A stretch of 64,000 nucleotides of DNA from Haloprofundus marisrubri (GCF_001469955.1 NZ_LOPU01000018.1:312001-376000); one strand, 5' to 3'; positions 42,411 through 51,410 are shown, numbered from the stretch's first letter. The notes: generated from the sequence alone by a model not told the origin. Made by a program: numbers and translations.

Positions 42411-43546
42411 GCGATAACACGATGGTCAACGACACGAGAGCACGCGCGGCGCAGAAATCGACACCGGCGACGGAGTCGGTGTTGGAAATCGACGACGTCT
42501 CGAAACGCTTCGGCGACGAGACGGTCATCGAGAATCTCTCGCTCAGCGTCGAAGACGGCGAGATTCTCACGTTGCTCGGCCCGTCCGGCTGTGGCAAGAC
42601 GACGACACTCAGACTCGTCGCCGGGTTGGAGCGACCCGACGGGGGCGAGATTCGCCTCGACGGCGACGTGGTCTCCGGAAACGGCTCGTTCCGGTCGCCC
42701 GAGGAGCGCGGTGTCGGCGTCGTCTTTCAGGAGTTCGCGCTGTTTCCGCATCTGACCGCGGGCGAGAACGTCGCCTTCGGGTTGAAGGAGTGGGACGACG
42801 ACGAACGCGAGGCGCGTGTGACGGAACTGCTCGAACTCGTCGGTCTCTCCGCACAACGGGACTCCTACCCCGACGAACTCTCCGGCGGCCAACAGCAGCG
42901 CGTCGCCCTCGCACGGTCGCTCGCGCCGGAACCAGACGTACTCCTCTTGGACGAACCTTTTTCGAACCTCGACGTGGACCTCCGGGTCCGGATGCGCGAG
43001 GAGGTCCGGCGCATCCTCAAAGAAGCGGGCGTCACCGCCGTCTCGGTCACCCACGACCAAGAGGAGGCGATGTCGATGTCGGACCGCGTCGCCGTCGTCA
43101 ACGCCGGTCGTATCGAGCAAATCGGCCGCCCCGAACAGGTGTTTCAGCACCCCGAATCCCGGTTCGTCGCTAGCTTCCTCGGCCACGCGAGTTTCCTCTC
43201 GGGGACTGTCGGCCACGACGGCGTCTCGACGGCGCTCGGCGAGATACCGCGCGAGCGGATTCACGGCCTCGCCCCCGAGTACGAAGGCTCCGCGATAGAA
43301 CTGCTCGTTCGTCCCGACGACCTCGAAGCGACGCCCAACCCCGACGGCTCCGGCGTCGTCGCCTCCCGGCGCTACCTCGGTCCCACGGCGCTGTACGAAA
43401 TCGAACTCGACTCCGGGGAGACCGTGAGCTGTATGCACAACCACGACGTGCGCCTCGACCGCGGCGACCGCGTCTCGCTCTCTCTGGCGGCAGCGCACGA
43501 CCTCTCGTGGTTCCCCGAGGGAGCCGAAACCGTCGTCGACCGCTGA
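42407..43546 (+). CDS. Fe(III) ABC transporter ATPase (FbpC-like)
   Basis: A 379-residue ATP-binding subunit. Walker A is GPSGCGKTTTLRL (about residues 65-77), followed by Q-loop VFQEFALFPHLT, signature LSGGQQQRVALAR, Walker B VLLLDEPFSNLD and H-loop VTHDQEEAMSMSDR. A C-terminal TOBE-type domain (residues about 270-375) is typical of the CUT1/Fbp group. It is coupled by ATGA to the small ORF upstream, and by TGATG to the GT-C membrane protein downstream. Confidence 0.92.
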   Translation: MSDNTMVNDTRARAAQKSTPATESVLEIDDVSKRFGDETVIENLSLSVEDGEILTLLGPSGCGKTTTLRLVAGLERPDGGEIRLDGDVVSGNGSFRSPEERGVGVVFQEFALFPHLTAGENVAFGLKEWDDDEREARVTELLELVGLSAQRDSYPDELSGGQQQRVALARSLAPEPDVLLLDEPFSNLDVDLRVRMREEVRRILKEAGVTAVSVTHDQEEAMSMSDRVAVVNAGRIEQIGRPEQVFQHPESRFVASFLGHASFLSGTVGHDGVSTALGEIPRERIHGLAPEYEGSAIELLVRPDDLEATPNPDGSGVVASRRYLGPTALYEIELDSGETVSCMHNHDVRLDRGDRVSLSLAAAHDLSWFPEGAETVVDR

Positions 43547-45717
43547 TGCCGTCGGCTCTGCGCCGTCTCCGCTCGGCGTCGATTCTCCCCTTCCTTCGGC
43601 GTCGGACGTTCGCACTCGGCCTCGTTCTCCTCTCCGTTCTCGGTGCTGCCGTCGTCGGCTGGCTGGCGACCGACTTGTTCGCCTATCACTCGGTCAACGA
43701 CGACGAGGGCGTCTACCTGCTACAGGCGGCGATGCTGCTGGACGGGCAGTTGTTCCTCCGACCGGGCGCACTCGCCGATGTCGTCAGACCGTGGTTCTTC
43801 GTCGTCGACGACGGCGGGGAGACGCTCCGGATGTACGGCAAGTACATGCCGGTCGTTCCCGCCATGTTCGCGCTGTCGCGCGCGCTCACCGGTGGATACG
43901 CCGCCGCACTCGTCGTCGTCGCCGCCGGCAATGTCGCACTCGTCGCCGTCCTCGGCCGAATGGCGTTCGACCGTCGCGTCGGCCTCCTCGCCGGTGCGTT
44001 CGTCCTCTCGTCGCCGTTGTTCCTGTTCACCTCATCTGTCTATCTCGCGTACGCGCCGACGACGTTTCTGAACCTCTGTTTCGCCGTCGCCTACGTCCGC
44101 GCGGCCAGAGAGAACAGTCGTCGCTGGGCGCTCGCGGCCGGCGTCGCCATCGGCGCGGCCTTCTTCGCCCGGCAGTACACGGCCGTACTGTTCGCTACGC
44201 CGTTCATCGTCCACTCGCTGGCCGTTCTCGGTCGCGCTCTCGGCACCGACCGCTTCCGCGGGACGCTAATTCGGACAGTTGCCGTCGCCGTCCCGGGCCT
44301 CGCCGGCGTCGCGGCGACGCTCGGCTACAACGCCACCGTGACGGGCGACCCCTTCCTGTTTCCGTACGCCGCGTTCGCGCCCCGGGACGGCCTCGGTTTC
44401 GGCGAGCGTGAGATTCTCGGCTACGTCGTCGACTACACCCCGGCGCTGGCGGCGCGCGTCTCCCTCGAGGCGCTGACGATGCTGTTCACCGAGTGGGTCG
44501 CCGCCGGAAGTCTCGGGACGCTCCTCGCGGTTGTCGGCGTCGGCGCTGCGGTGGTCCGCTGGCGACGTGCCGGAACGCCGACACTTCCCCGACCGACCGG
44601 TCTCTCCGACCACGCACTCCGCGCGCTCCTTCTCGGCGTCGGCGTCTCCGTCACCGTCGGCAACGCCTACTTCTGGGGGACGCACAACGGCCTAGCGAAC
44701 GGCCTTTTCGAGTTACTCGGGCCGTACTACCACTTCGACATGCTGCTCCCGTTCGGCGTGTTCGCTGCCGCCGGCGTCGTCGCCGTCGCGGACGCGGCGT
44801 CCGGTGTAGTCGCTCGGCGTCGAACCAGTCACCCCGGCCGAACCGCCCGCATCGCGCTGGTCGCTCTCCTCCTCATTTCCGTGCCCGTCGTCGCCGCCGC
44901 GGAGGTGTCCGTCGTCTCCGACCCGTACGCCGAGAACCGCCAGCGGACCGACGTTCTCGAATCGACGTACGACCCGTTCGAGCGAACCGAGTTCGACCGT
45001 GCGCTCGTCTACATCCCGGACCCCTACGGCGACTGGCAGGCGCACCCGTTCCAGTATCTCCGCAACGACCCCGGCTTCGACGGCGACGTGGTGTACGCGC
45101 TCGACGAAGGCCCCGACAGGGATTTCGAGACGCTCGCGGCCGTCGACAATCGGACCGTCTACCGCTTCACCTACCGCGGCCCGTGGACCGGTGCGGTCGA
45201 ACCGGTCGACCCCGAACTCCAGCGCCTCCAACTGCTTCGGGGTGAGCGAATCGACGCCGAGACGACCGTCGGCGTCCCGACCGGGAGTACGAGCGTCAGC
45301 ATCCGTATCGAGACCGAACGCGGATACGCCCGATACGCAGTCGAAGGGTTCGACGGCCGAAACGGCGACGGCAACGGTACCGTCCCTGTCGAGTGGACGG
45401 TGACGCCCGACGGCGCGCAGGTGACGAACTTGGACCGCGCAGGCGGTGATACCGACAGCGCTTCGGTTCCGCTCCCACAGAACGCGAGCGAAGTCGACCT
45501 CGTCGTCACGTTCGTCGGACCCGCTGGCGAGTCGGTGACGTACCGACAGGAACTCACGCTGTTCCGCGAAGACGGTGAGATTCGAGCGTTGTGGCCGGCC
45601 GAGACGCGAATCTGTCGACTCCGAACCGAGTGCGGCCCCGAGGGAACGTGGGTCGGCCCGGACGGCGACTACCTCGACGGCGTCTCGGTATCGACGAACG
45701 CGACGGTATCGGGGTGA
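43546..45717 (+). CDS. GT-C-fold membrane glycosyltransferase-like protein (GT39/ArnT type)
   Basis: A protein of 723 residues. Residues about 20-470 contain roughly 11 membrane helices with an early extracytoplasmic acidic motif (HSVNDDEGVYLLQAAMLLDG), the position of the catalytic Asp in GT39/ArnT-like enzymes using lipid-linked sugars. The C-terminal 250 residues are a soluble extracytoplasmic region ending in a beta-rich domain with the pattern NASEVDLVVTFVGPAG. It overlaps the FbpC-like stop (TGATG), so it is co-translated with the iron transporter. The glycan or protein it modifies is unknown. Confidence 0.75.
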   Translation: MPSALRRLRSASILPFLRRRTFALGLVLLSVLGAAVVGWLATDLFAYHSVNDDEGVYLLQAAMLLDGQLFLRPGALADVVRPWFFVVDDGGETLRMYGKYMPVVPAMFALSRALTGGYAAALVVVAAGNVALVAVLGRMAFDRRVGLLAGAFVLSSPLFLFTSSVYLAYAPTTFLNLCFAVAYVRAARENSRRWALAAGVAIGAAFFARQYTAVLFATPFIVHSLAVLGRALGTDRFRGTLIRTVAVAVPGLAGVAATLGYNATVTGDPFLFPYAAFAPRDGLGFGEREILGYVVDYTPALAARVSLEALTMLFTEWVAAGSLGTLLAVVGVGAAVVRWRRAGTPTLPRPTGLSDHALRALLLGVGVSVTVGNAYFWGTHNGLANGLFELLGPYYHFDMLLPFGVFAAAGVVAVADAASGVVARRRTSHPGRTARIALVALLLISVPVVAAAEVSVVSDPYAENRQRTDVLESTYDPFERTEFDRALVYIPDPYGDWQAHPFQYLRNDPGFDGDVVYALDEGPDRDFETLAAVDNRTVYRFTYRGPWTGAVEPVDPELQRLQLLRGERIDAETTVGVPTGSTSVSIRIETERGYARYAVEGFDGRNGDGNGTVPVEWTVTPDGAQVTNLDRAGGDTDSASVPLPQNASEVDLVVTFVGPAGESVTYRQELTLFREDGEIRALWPAETRICRLRTECGPEGTWVGPDGDYLDGVSVSTNATVSG

Positions 45718-45791
45718 GGCTGACCCCGCTCTCTGTCGACGAGTTCGCCGAAACGAGCGTTGAAGCATCTCGCCCCCAACAGTGTACTCGC

Positions 45792-46268
45792 ATGGAGAAA
45801 GTCGACATCGACGACGTACGACCGATGAGCCTCGACGGCGAACTCGACCGCCGGCCGCTGACCGACCTGCTGGGCGCGACGGACGTGGCGCTGAACTACT
45901 ACGGGGTCGACCCCGGCGAGGCGTTCACGAGCGGCCTCCACGCGCATTTGGACCAAGAGGAACTGTTCTACGTACTCGAAGGCACCGCGACGTTCGAGAC
46001 GAAATCCGACCCGAACGGCGAGACGGAGACGGTCGAAGTAGCGGAGAACGAGGCGATTCGGTTCGCCCCCGGCGAGTTCCAGCAGGGGCGAAACGAGAGC
46101 GACGAGCGAGTTGCGGCGCTCGCACTCGGCGCACCGAAGGAGTCGACGGAGATTCGCGTCCCGAACACCTGCCCCGCCTGCGGTGACAGCGACGTACTCG
46201 CGGTGTCGGTGACAGACAGCGGCCTCGAACTTCGGTGTCCGAACTGTGCCGCCGAGATAGACGGATAG
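45792..46268 (+). CDS. Cupin-domain protein with C-terminal zinc ribbon
   Basis: A 158-residue protein. The cupin barrel has the metal-site motif GLHAHLDQEELFYVLEGTATF (shown as HAHLDQEELFYVLEG, about residues 47-61), and the second motif is replaced by IRFAPGEFQQGRNES. A zinc ribbon CPACGDSDVL...CPNC follows at about residues 126-152. The ATG at 45792 is preferred because upstream frame residues are Arg-rich. It could be a metal-dependent isomerase or a sensor; the substrate is unknown. Confidence 0.8.
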   Translation: MEKVDIDDVRPMSLDGELDRRPLTDLLGATDVALNYYGVDPGEAFTSGLHAHLDQEELFYVLEGTATFETKSDPNGETETVEVAENEAIRFAPGEFQQGRNESDERVAALALGAPKESTEIRVPNTCPACGDSDVLAVSVTDSGLELRCPNCAAEIDG

Positions 46269-46389
46269 CGGGACGGTGATGCGGTCCGAAACGACTGCGT
46301 GAACGTCTCTTCGGCTCGATTTCGCGGGTCGAGAGTCGGTTCGTGAGACACTCTCTCGAAGCTGTCTGAGGGCTATTTCTCCGCACGTG

Positions 46390-46406
46390 TCGTCTGTTTT
46401 AGACGA
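46390..46406. promoter_or_regulatory. Short perfect inverted repeat upstream of sulP
   Basis: TCGTCT-GTTTT-AGACGA: a six-base stem with a five-base T-rich loop, about 80 bases before the SulP start codon. It could be an operator or a terminator-like hairpin for the cupin transcript. Confidence 0.3.
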
Positions 46407-46486
46407 GAAGCCGCCGGAGACGGAACGAAGCGTCCTCGGCCGCGAACGACGCCGACGAAGTTCACGGTGGTTTCGGGTGATGGTCA

Positions 46487-48202
46487 ATGTCGACAAAACG
46501 CCTCGAAAGCCGAATCGTCCGGCGACTCGCGCCGACCCTGCCGGTGTTCGAGTGGCTCCCGCAGTACGACAGAGGGTGGCTTCGAGCGGACGTCGTCGCC
46601 GGTATCACGGTCGCCGCGGCCGTCATCCCCGAGGGGTTGGCGTACGCCTCTCTTGCGAATCTCCCACCCGAGACGGGACTGTACGCGGGACTGCTCGCAG
46701 TTTCCGTCTACTTCTTCTTCGGGACGTCTCGGCAACTCATCGTCGGCCCGTCGTCGGCGCTGGCGATTCTTCTCGCCAGCGGCGTCGGTGCCGTCGCTGC
46801 GGGGTCGTCCGCGTCGTATCCGACGCTCGTCGCGCTGACCACCCTTCTCGTCGGTCTCGGTGCAGTGCTCGCGTGGACGCTCAAGTTGGGGTTTCTCGTC
46901 CACTTCATCTCGGGCTCCGTGCTCACGGGGTTTTCCGCCGGTGCCGCGTTGTACATCATGTCGACGCAACTCGGCAAACTGTTCGGTATCGACGGCGCGT
47001 CGGGTATCTTCTTCGAGCGGGTGTGGTTCACGGCGACGCATTTGGGGGCAGCGAACCCCGAGACAGTCGTCGTCGGCCTCTCGGCCATTCTTCTACTGCT
47101 CGTCGGTGAGCGGTTTCTGCCTCGCGCACCGAACGCGCTCGCTGTCGTCGCGCTGGCAATCGTGGTGATGGCGGTGACGAACTTGGAAGCCCGCGGCGTC
47201 GACATCGTCGGTCCGATACCGAGCGGGTTGCCGTCGTTGACGCTTCCTACAGTGCCGGACGTCGCAACGCTCAGTGCGATACTCCCCGTCGCCGCCGCGC
47301 TGTTTCTGCTCTCCTATGTGGAGGGCATCGGCGTGGTCGAGACGTTCGCTCGGCGTCACGACTACCGGACGGACGCCAATCAGGAGCTTCTCGCCGACGG
47401 CGCGGCCAATCTCGCGGCGGGTCTCGGCGGCGGGTTCGCCGTCGGCGGGAGCATGTCGCGGTCGGCGCTGAACGACGCCGTCGGCGGAAAAACCCAACTC
47501 ACGAACGCGGTCATCGCCGTCGTTCTCGTCGTCGTTTTGCTCTTTCTCACCGGCGTGTTCACGACGCTTCCCGAAACCGTTCTCGCGGCGGTGGTCATCG
47601 TCGCCGTCACGGGTCTCATCGACACGGCGGCGCTGCGCCAACTGTTCCGCGTGAGCAAAAGCGAGTTCGCCATCGCACTGGCGGCACTCGTGGGCGTGCT
47701 CGCGTTCGGCATGCTCTGGGGCGTCTTCGTCGGCGTCGTCTCCTCGCTCCTCGTCGCGATATCGCGCGTCAGCAGCCCACCGACGCACGAACTCGGCCAG
47801 CTAGCCGGGACGGACCACTTCGTCTCTATCGAACTGTATCCGGCGGCGACGACGCTTCCGGACGTGTTCGTCTACCGCGTCGAAGCCGAACTGTTCTACG
47901 CGAACGCACCGACGGTTCGAGGCGACCTGCTCGACCGTCTCACCGCCCGCGACTCGACGGTCGAACTCGTGGTGTTCGACCTCACGTCGTCGCCGACGGT
48001 CGATTTCGAGGCGGCACAGATGCTCGAAAAACTCCAAACCCGACTCGGTTCGCGCGAAATCGATCTTCGGTTCGCAGGGGCAGAGTCCGACGTGCGAGAG
48101 ATGTTCGAGACGACGGGCCTCTCGGCGAGCGTCGGGGGTGTAGCGGTCGAAGAATCGGTCGCGGACGTAATCCACCGCTGGCGGAACGAGAAGTCGACGT
48201 GA
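46487..48202 (+). CDS. SulP-family anion transporter with STAS domain
   Basis: A 571-residue SLC26/SulP protein. The N-terminus WLPQYDRGWLRADVVAGITV and AAAVIPEGLAYASLANLPPE (about residues 24-62) are diagnostic, then about 12-14 membrane helices (including FLVHFISGSVLTGFSAGAAL). A C-terminal STAS domain occupies about residues 440-560 (VFVYRVEAELFYANAPTVRG, VVFDLTSSPTVDFEA). Members carry sulfate, bicarbonate or other anions, and the substrate is not deducible here. It stands alone. Confidence 0.9.
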   Translation: MSTKRLESRIVRRLAPTLPVFEWLPQYDRGWLRADVVAGITVAAAVIPEGLAYASLANLPPETGLYAGLLAVSVYFFFGTSRQLIVGPSSALAILLASGVGAVAAGSSASYPTLVALTTLLVGLGAVLAWTLKLGFLVHFISGSVLTGFSAGAALYIMSTQLGKLFGIDGASGIFFERVWFTATHLGAANPETVVVGLSAILLLLVGERFLPRAPNALAVVALAIVVMAVTNLEARGVDIVGPIPSGLPSLTLPTVPDVATLSAILPVAAALFLLSYVEGIGVVETFARRHDYRTDANQELLADGAANLAAGLGGGFAVGGSMSRSALNDAVGGKTQLTNAVIAVVLVVVLLFLTGVFTTLPETVLAAVVIVAVTGLIDTAALRQLFRVSKSEFAIALAALVGVLAFGMLWGVFVGVVSSLLVAISRVSSPPTHELGQLAGTDHFVSIELYPAATTLPDVFVYRVEAELFYANAPTVRGDLLDRLTARDSTVELVVFDLTSSPTVDFEAAQMLEKLQTRLGSREIDLRFAGAESDVREMFETTGLSASVGGVAVEESVADVIHRWRNEKST

Positions 48203-48286
48203 CTACTCGCGCTCGCCACGTCGGGAGCGGCGAACTCCGAAGCCGAAACAGAGTGCCGACGCCGTGGAGGAAACACAACTTCTTTG

Positions 48287-48302
48287 TTTAGGTTGGCCTA
48301 AA
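48287..48302. promoter_or_regulatory. DtxR/IdeR-type operator palindrome, site I
   Basis: TTTAGGTTGGCCTAAA; with the flanking bases G...C the palindrome is 18 bp (48286-48303). It lies nine bases upstream of the ATG of the dehydrogenase small subunit. Confidence 0.85.
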
Positions 48303-48311
48303 CGTTCGACG

Positions 48312-48863
48312 ATGGAGTTGACGAGACGGGACGCACTGGCGGCGCTCGCAGGTGGCGGTATCGCCGTCGGCAGCGTCGGTGCGCTCGCGTGGGACCGTCT
48401 CGACGAGATGGACGACGCCGACGCTGCCGACGAGAAGTCGTCGTCGGTTCCGACCGGCGAGACGCTCGTTGCGCTCGCAGAGGCGGTCTATCCGTCGGCG
48501 GTCGAAAACGTCGGCGAATTCGTCGAAACCTACGTCGTCGGGCGGGCGTCCGCTCGGCCGGAGTACGAACGCGGCGTCGTCGAGACGGCGGCGCTCGTCG
48601 AGGAGTACGCCGCCGAGTGGTTCGGTGCGCCGGTGTCGGAGTTGTCGCGTGAGGACCGCGACGAACTGCTTCGCCAGATGGGCGTGGAGACGGCCGACCC
48701 GATTCCGGACGGCCGGCCCGCCCAGCGCGTCCGTTACTACGTCGTCAACGAACTGCAGTACGCACTCTACACGTCGCCCACGGGGGGCAAACTGGTCGGC
48801 ATCGAGAACCCGCAGGGACACGCCGGCGGCACTGATAGTTACAGGCGGGGGCCGAAGCGATGA
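48312..48863 (+). CDS. Gluconate 2-dehydrogenase-like small subunit (Tat-exported)
   Basis: A 183-residue protein with a Tat signal (MELTRRDALAALAGGGIAVG). It is followed by the helical domain of the gluconate 2-dehydrogenase subunit 3 family (ETLVALAEAVYPSAVENVGEFVE, shown here as ETLVALAEAVYPSAVENV). It accompanies a GMC-type flavoprotein large subunit and assists its export and maturation. The ATG at 48312 follows the iron-type operator, and the stop overlaps the next gene by ATGA. Confidence 0.85.
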   Translation: MELTRRDALAALAGGGIAVGSVGALAWDRLDEMDDADAADEKSSSVPTGETLVALAEAVYPSAVENVGEFVETYVVGRASARPEYERGVVETAALVEEYAAEWFGAPVSELSREDRDELLRQMGVETADPIPDGRPAQRVRYYVVNELQYALYTSPTGGKLVGIENPQGHAGGTDSYRRGPKR

Positions 48864-50578
48864 GTGCAGGCGATACGGACAGCACGGACGAAGCGAAGGG
48901 CGCGGAGGACACGGGCGAAACGAACGACGAAGCGGGCGCTGACTCACCGGACCGAACACCGAGCGGACGCGTCGACGTCTGTGTCGTCGGCGCGGGTCCG
49001 GCGGGCGGACTCGTCGCCCACCGACTCGCCGAACGCGGCCACGACGTAGTCGTTCTCGAAGCGGGTCCCCGATTCGACCCGGCAGAGCGCCTCGAACGGA
49101 TGGAACGGGCTATCCGACCGTCGGCAGACGACCGCTCTGTCTGGGCGATGGGCGGCCCGAGAGACGCGTTCACGACGCCCGGCGAGCGGTTTTATCCCCT
49201 GAACGTCGCCCGCGTGAAAGGTGTCGGCGGGTCGACGCTGCACTGGCAGGGAATGGTGATGCGCCTCCACGAGTCGGATTTTCGCCGAGAGAGTCGCAAC
49301 GGCGTCGCCGCCGATTGGCCCGTCGACTACGAGACACTCGCGCCGTACTACGCCGAGGCCGAAGCGGCGCTGGGCGTCGCTGGCGCGTCGGACAACCCGT
49401 TCGCACCCCCCCGCGACGACCCGCACCCACTCCCCGCGTTCGAGCCATCGTACAGCGATTCGCTGTTCGCCGAGGCGTGCGAACGAGTCGGCGTGACGAC
49501 GCACTCGGTGCCGAACGCGCGCAACTCCGAACCGTACGACGGCCGGTCGGCCTGCGTCGGGTTCGGCACGTGCAAACCGGTGTGTCCCTCCGGTGCGAAG
49601 TACACCGCCGAGAGCCACGTCGAAAAAGCCGAACAGGCCGGTGCACGCGTTCTTGACCAGGTTCCCGTCCAGCGACTCGAACACGACGCTGCGGGCGAAC
49701 GTGTGGAGGCGGCCGTCTACGCGACGCCCGAGAGCGAGGAGTTCAGACAGGAGGCACGAGCGTTCGTTCTCGCCTGCGGCGGCGTCGAGAACCCGCGACT
49801 GCTGCTTCTCTCCGCGTCCGAGCAGTACCCCGACGGCCTCGCAAACTCCTCGGGTGCCGTCGGTCGGTACTTCATGGACCACCTGTTCGCCGGGATGGGT
49901 GGCACCGTCGAGAAACGGACGCGACAGAACCACGTCGGGTTCATCACGACCGAGAGCCACCAGTTCTACGACGACCCCGGTGCGGGCGCGAAGGGAACCG
50001 ACGGCGCGATTCCTGCGACCGACGCGGACCTCGGACCAATCAAACTGGAGTTTCTCAACTACGCCGGCCCTTCGCCGGTCGAGATGGCACTGGGTGCAGA
50101 AACGTGGGGCGACGACCTACTCTCACAACTGCGCGAAGGGTACGGCAACCACGTCGCCATGGGTGCGCTCGTCGGACAACTACCGCGCGCGGAGAACCGC
50201 ATTTCGTTGGACCCCGAGCGGACCGACGACCACGGCAACCCCGTGCCGGCGATTCACTGGCGCGTCGACGACCGGACGAAGCGGACGCTCAAGCGAGCAA
50301 ACGAGATTCAACGCAGGATACTGGAAGCGATGGGCGTCGACATCCAGTGGTCGGTCGGTCCCGACAACACTGGTCCGGCGTACCACCACATGGGGACGAC
50401 GCGGATGGGGACGGACCCCGAATCGAGCGTCGTCGACTCCCGACTCCGAACGCACGACCTCTCGAACCTCTGGATTCCCTCCTCCAGCGCGTTCGTGACC
50501 AGCGGCGCGATGAACCCGACGCTCACCATCGCCGCGCTGGCACTCCGCGTCGCCGACGACCTCGATTCGCGGCTCTAA
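48860..50578 (+). CDS. GMC-family oxidoreductase, large subunit of a membrane dehydrogenase
   Basis: A 572-residue flavoprotein. A disordered acidic N-terminus precedes the FAD motif VDVCVVGAGPAGGLVAHRLA (about residues 38-57). GVGGSTLHWQGMVMRLHESD and CVGFGTCKPVCPSGAKYTA (about 230) follow. The C-terminal GMC block has YHHMGTTRMGTDPESSVVD and SGAMNPTLTIAALALR, with the His/Asn active site. It has no signal of its own and is probably exported as a complex with the Tat-tagged small subunit. The substrate is probably a sugar, sugar acid or alcohol. Its promoter carries an iron-type operator. Confidence 0.88.
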   Translation: MSAGDTDSTDEAKGAEDTGETNDEAGADSPDRTPSGRVDVCVVGAGPAGGLVAHRLAERGHDVVVLEAGPRFDPAERLERMERAIRPSADDRSVWAMGGPRDAFTTPGERFYPLNVARVKGVGGSTLHWQGMVMRLHESDFRRESRNGVAADWPVDYETLAPYYAEAEAALGVAGASDNPFAPPRDDPHPLPAFEPSYSDSLFAEACERVGVTTHSVPNARNSEPYDGRSACVGFGTCKPVCPSGAKYTAESHVEKAEQAGARVLDQVPVQRLEHDAAGERVEAAVYATPESEEFRQEARAFVLACGGVENPRLLLLSASEQYPDGLANSSGAVGRYFMDHLFAGMGGTVEKRTRQNHVGFITTESHQFYDDPGAGAKGTDGAIPATDADLGPIKLEFLNYAGPSPVEMALGAETWGDDLLSQLREGYGNHVAMGALVGQLPRAENRISLDPERTDDHGNPVPAIHWRVDDRTKRTLKRANEIQRRILEAMGVDIQWSVGPDNTGPAYHHMGTTRMGTDPESSVVDSRLRTHDLSNLWIPSSSAFVTSGAMNPTLTIAALALRVADDLDSRL

Positions 50579-50582
50579 ACGC

Positions 50583-51368
50583 TCACCGACGCCGTTCTTC
50601 GAGACAGACGCGCACGATTGATTTCGCGATGGCCGCGCCGCCGCCGAGCGGGTCGAGTTTCGTCTCGCCGAGTCGCTCGTCGTACTCGATAGGAAGCTCG
50701 GTCACGGCGTACTCGCGCATCAGCGGCCGGATGAGAAGCTCAGCCGAAAGTCCCGTGTTCTCGGTCCACGCGATGTCGTCGATAACCTCCCGGCGATACG
50801 CGCGCATCCCCGTCGTCGTGTCGTGGACGCGTTCGCCCATCAGTCCGCTCGCCAGCAGTGCGAACGCGGCGTTACCGAAGCGGTTGAACGCGGGCATCGC
50901 CTCTGCGCCGTGGTAGAGGCGGTCACCGCTCACCACGTCGTAGCCGTCGTTGATAGCGTCGAGAAACTGCGGCAGTTGCTCCATCGGGTACGTGCCGTCG
51001 CAGTCGGTAGTGACGACGACCGGGCGCGACGCCGCTGTCAGCGCCGCTTCGACGGCGACGCCGTATCCCTGCGGGTGCTGGCGGACGACTCGCGCGCCGT
51101 GCTCGCGGGCTATCTCCGGGGTCCGGTCCGACGACCCGTCGACGCAGACGACTTCGGCGCGGCCGTCGGTCACCTCGTCGATGTCGTCGAGTACGGCGCT
51201 GATGGCCGCCTCCTCGTCGTACGTCCCCATCACGACGCTCACGTCGTCGAACGTGTACGATTCGTGTCGCTTCTCGTCGAGTTCGGTATCGGTTCGGTCT
51301 CCGTTTCGTCGGTCGGCCTCCGGTTCGGGGTCCGCTTTCGCCTCTCCCCGCCCGGTCGTTTCGCTCAT
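50583..51368 (-). CDS. GT2 glycosyltransferase (dolichol-phosphate mannosyltransferase-like)
   Basis: A 261-residue GT-A enzyme. After an acidic N-terminal extension of about 40 residues come VSVVMGTYDEEAAISAVLDD, VVCVDGSSDRTPEIA, and the DxD segment VVTTDCDGTYPMEQ. The later block is DTTTGMRAYRREVID. Such enzymes transfer a sugar from a nucleotide donor to dolichyl phosphate or a glycan acceptor. The C-terminus lacks membrane helices. A degenerate iron-type palindrome (site J) lies 27 bases upstream of the start. Confidence 0.85.
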   Translation of the reverse strand: MSETTGRGEAKADPEPEADRRNGDRTDTELDEKRHESYTFDDVSVVMGTYDEEAAISAVLDDIDEVTDGRAEVVCVDGSSDRTPEIAREHGARVVRQHPQGYGVAVEAALTAASRPVVVTTDCDGTYPMEQLPQFLDAINDGYDVVSGDRLYHGAEAMPAFNRFGNAAFALLASGLMGERVHDTTTGMRAYRREVIDDIAWTENTGLSAELLIRPLMREYAVTELPIEYDERLGETKLDPLGGGAAIAKSIVRVCLEERRR

Positions 51369-51394
51369 CGTTTCTCCGAACGGAGTCCTAGTTT

Positions 51395-51410
51395 TTTAGG
51401 CTTACCAAAA
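51395..51410. promoter_or_regulatory. Degenerate DtxR/IdeR-type operator-like palindrome, site J
   Basis: TTTAGGCTTACCAAAA: the left arm is perfect and the right arm has one mismatch from CCTAAA. It overlaps a TATA-like CTAAAAAAC (minus strand) upstream of the GT2 gene. Confidence 0.5.
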
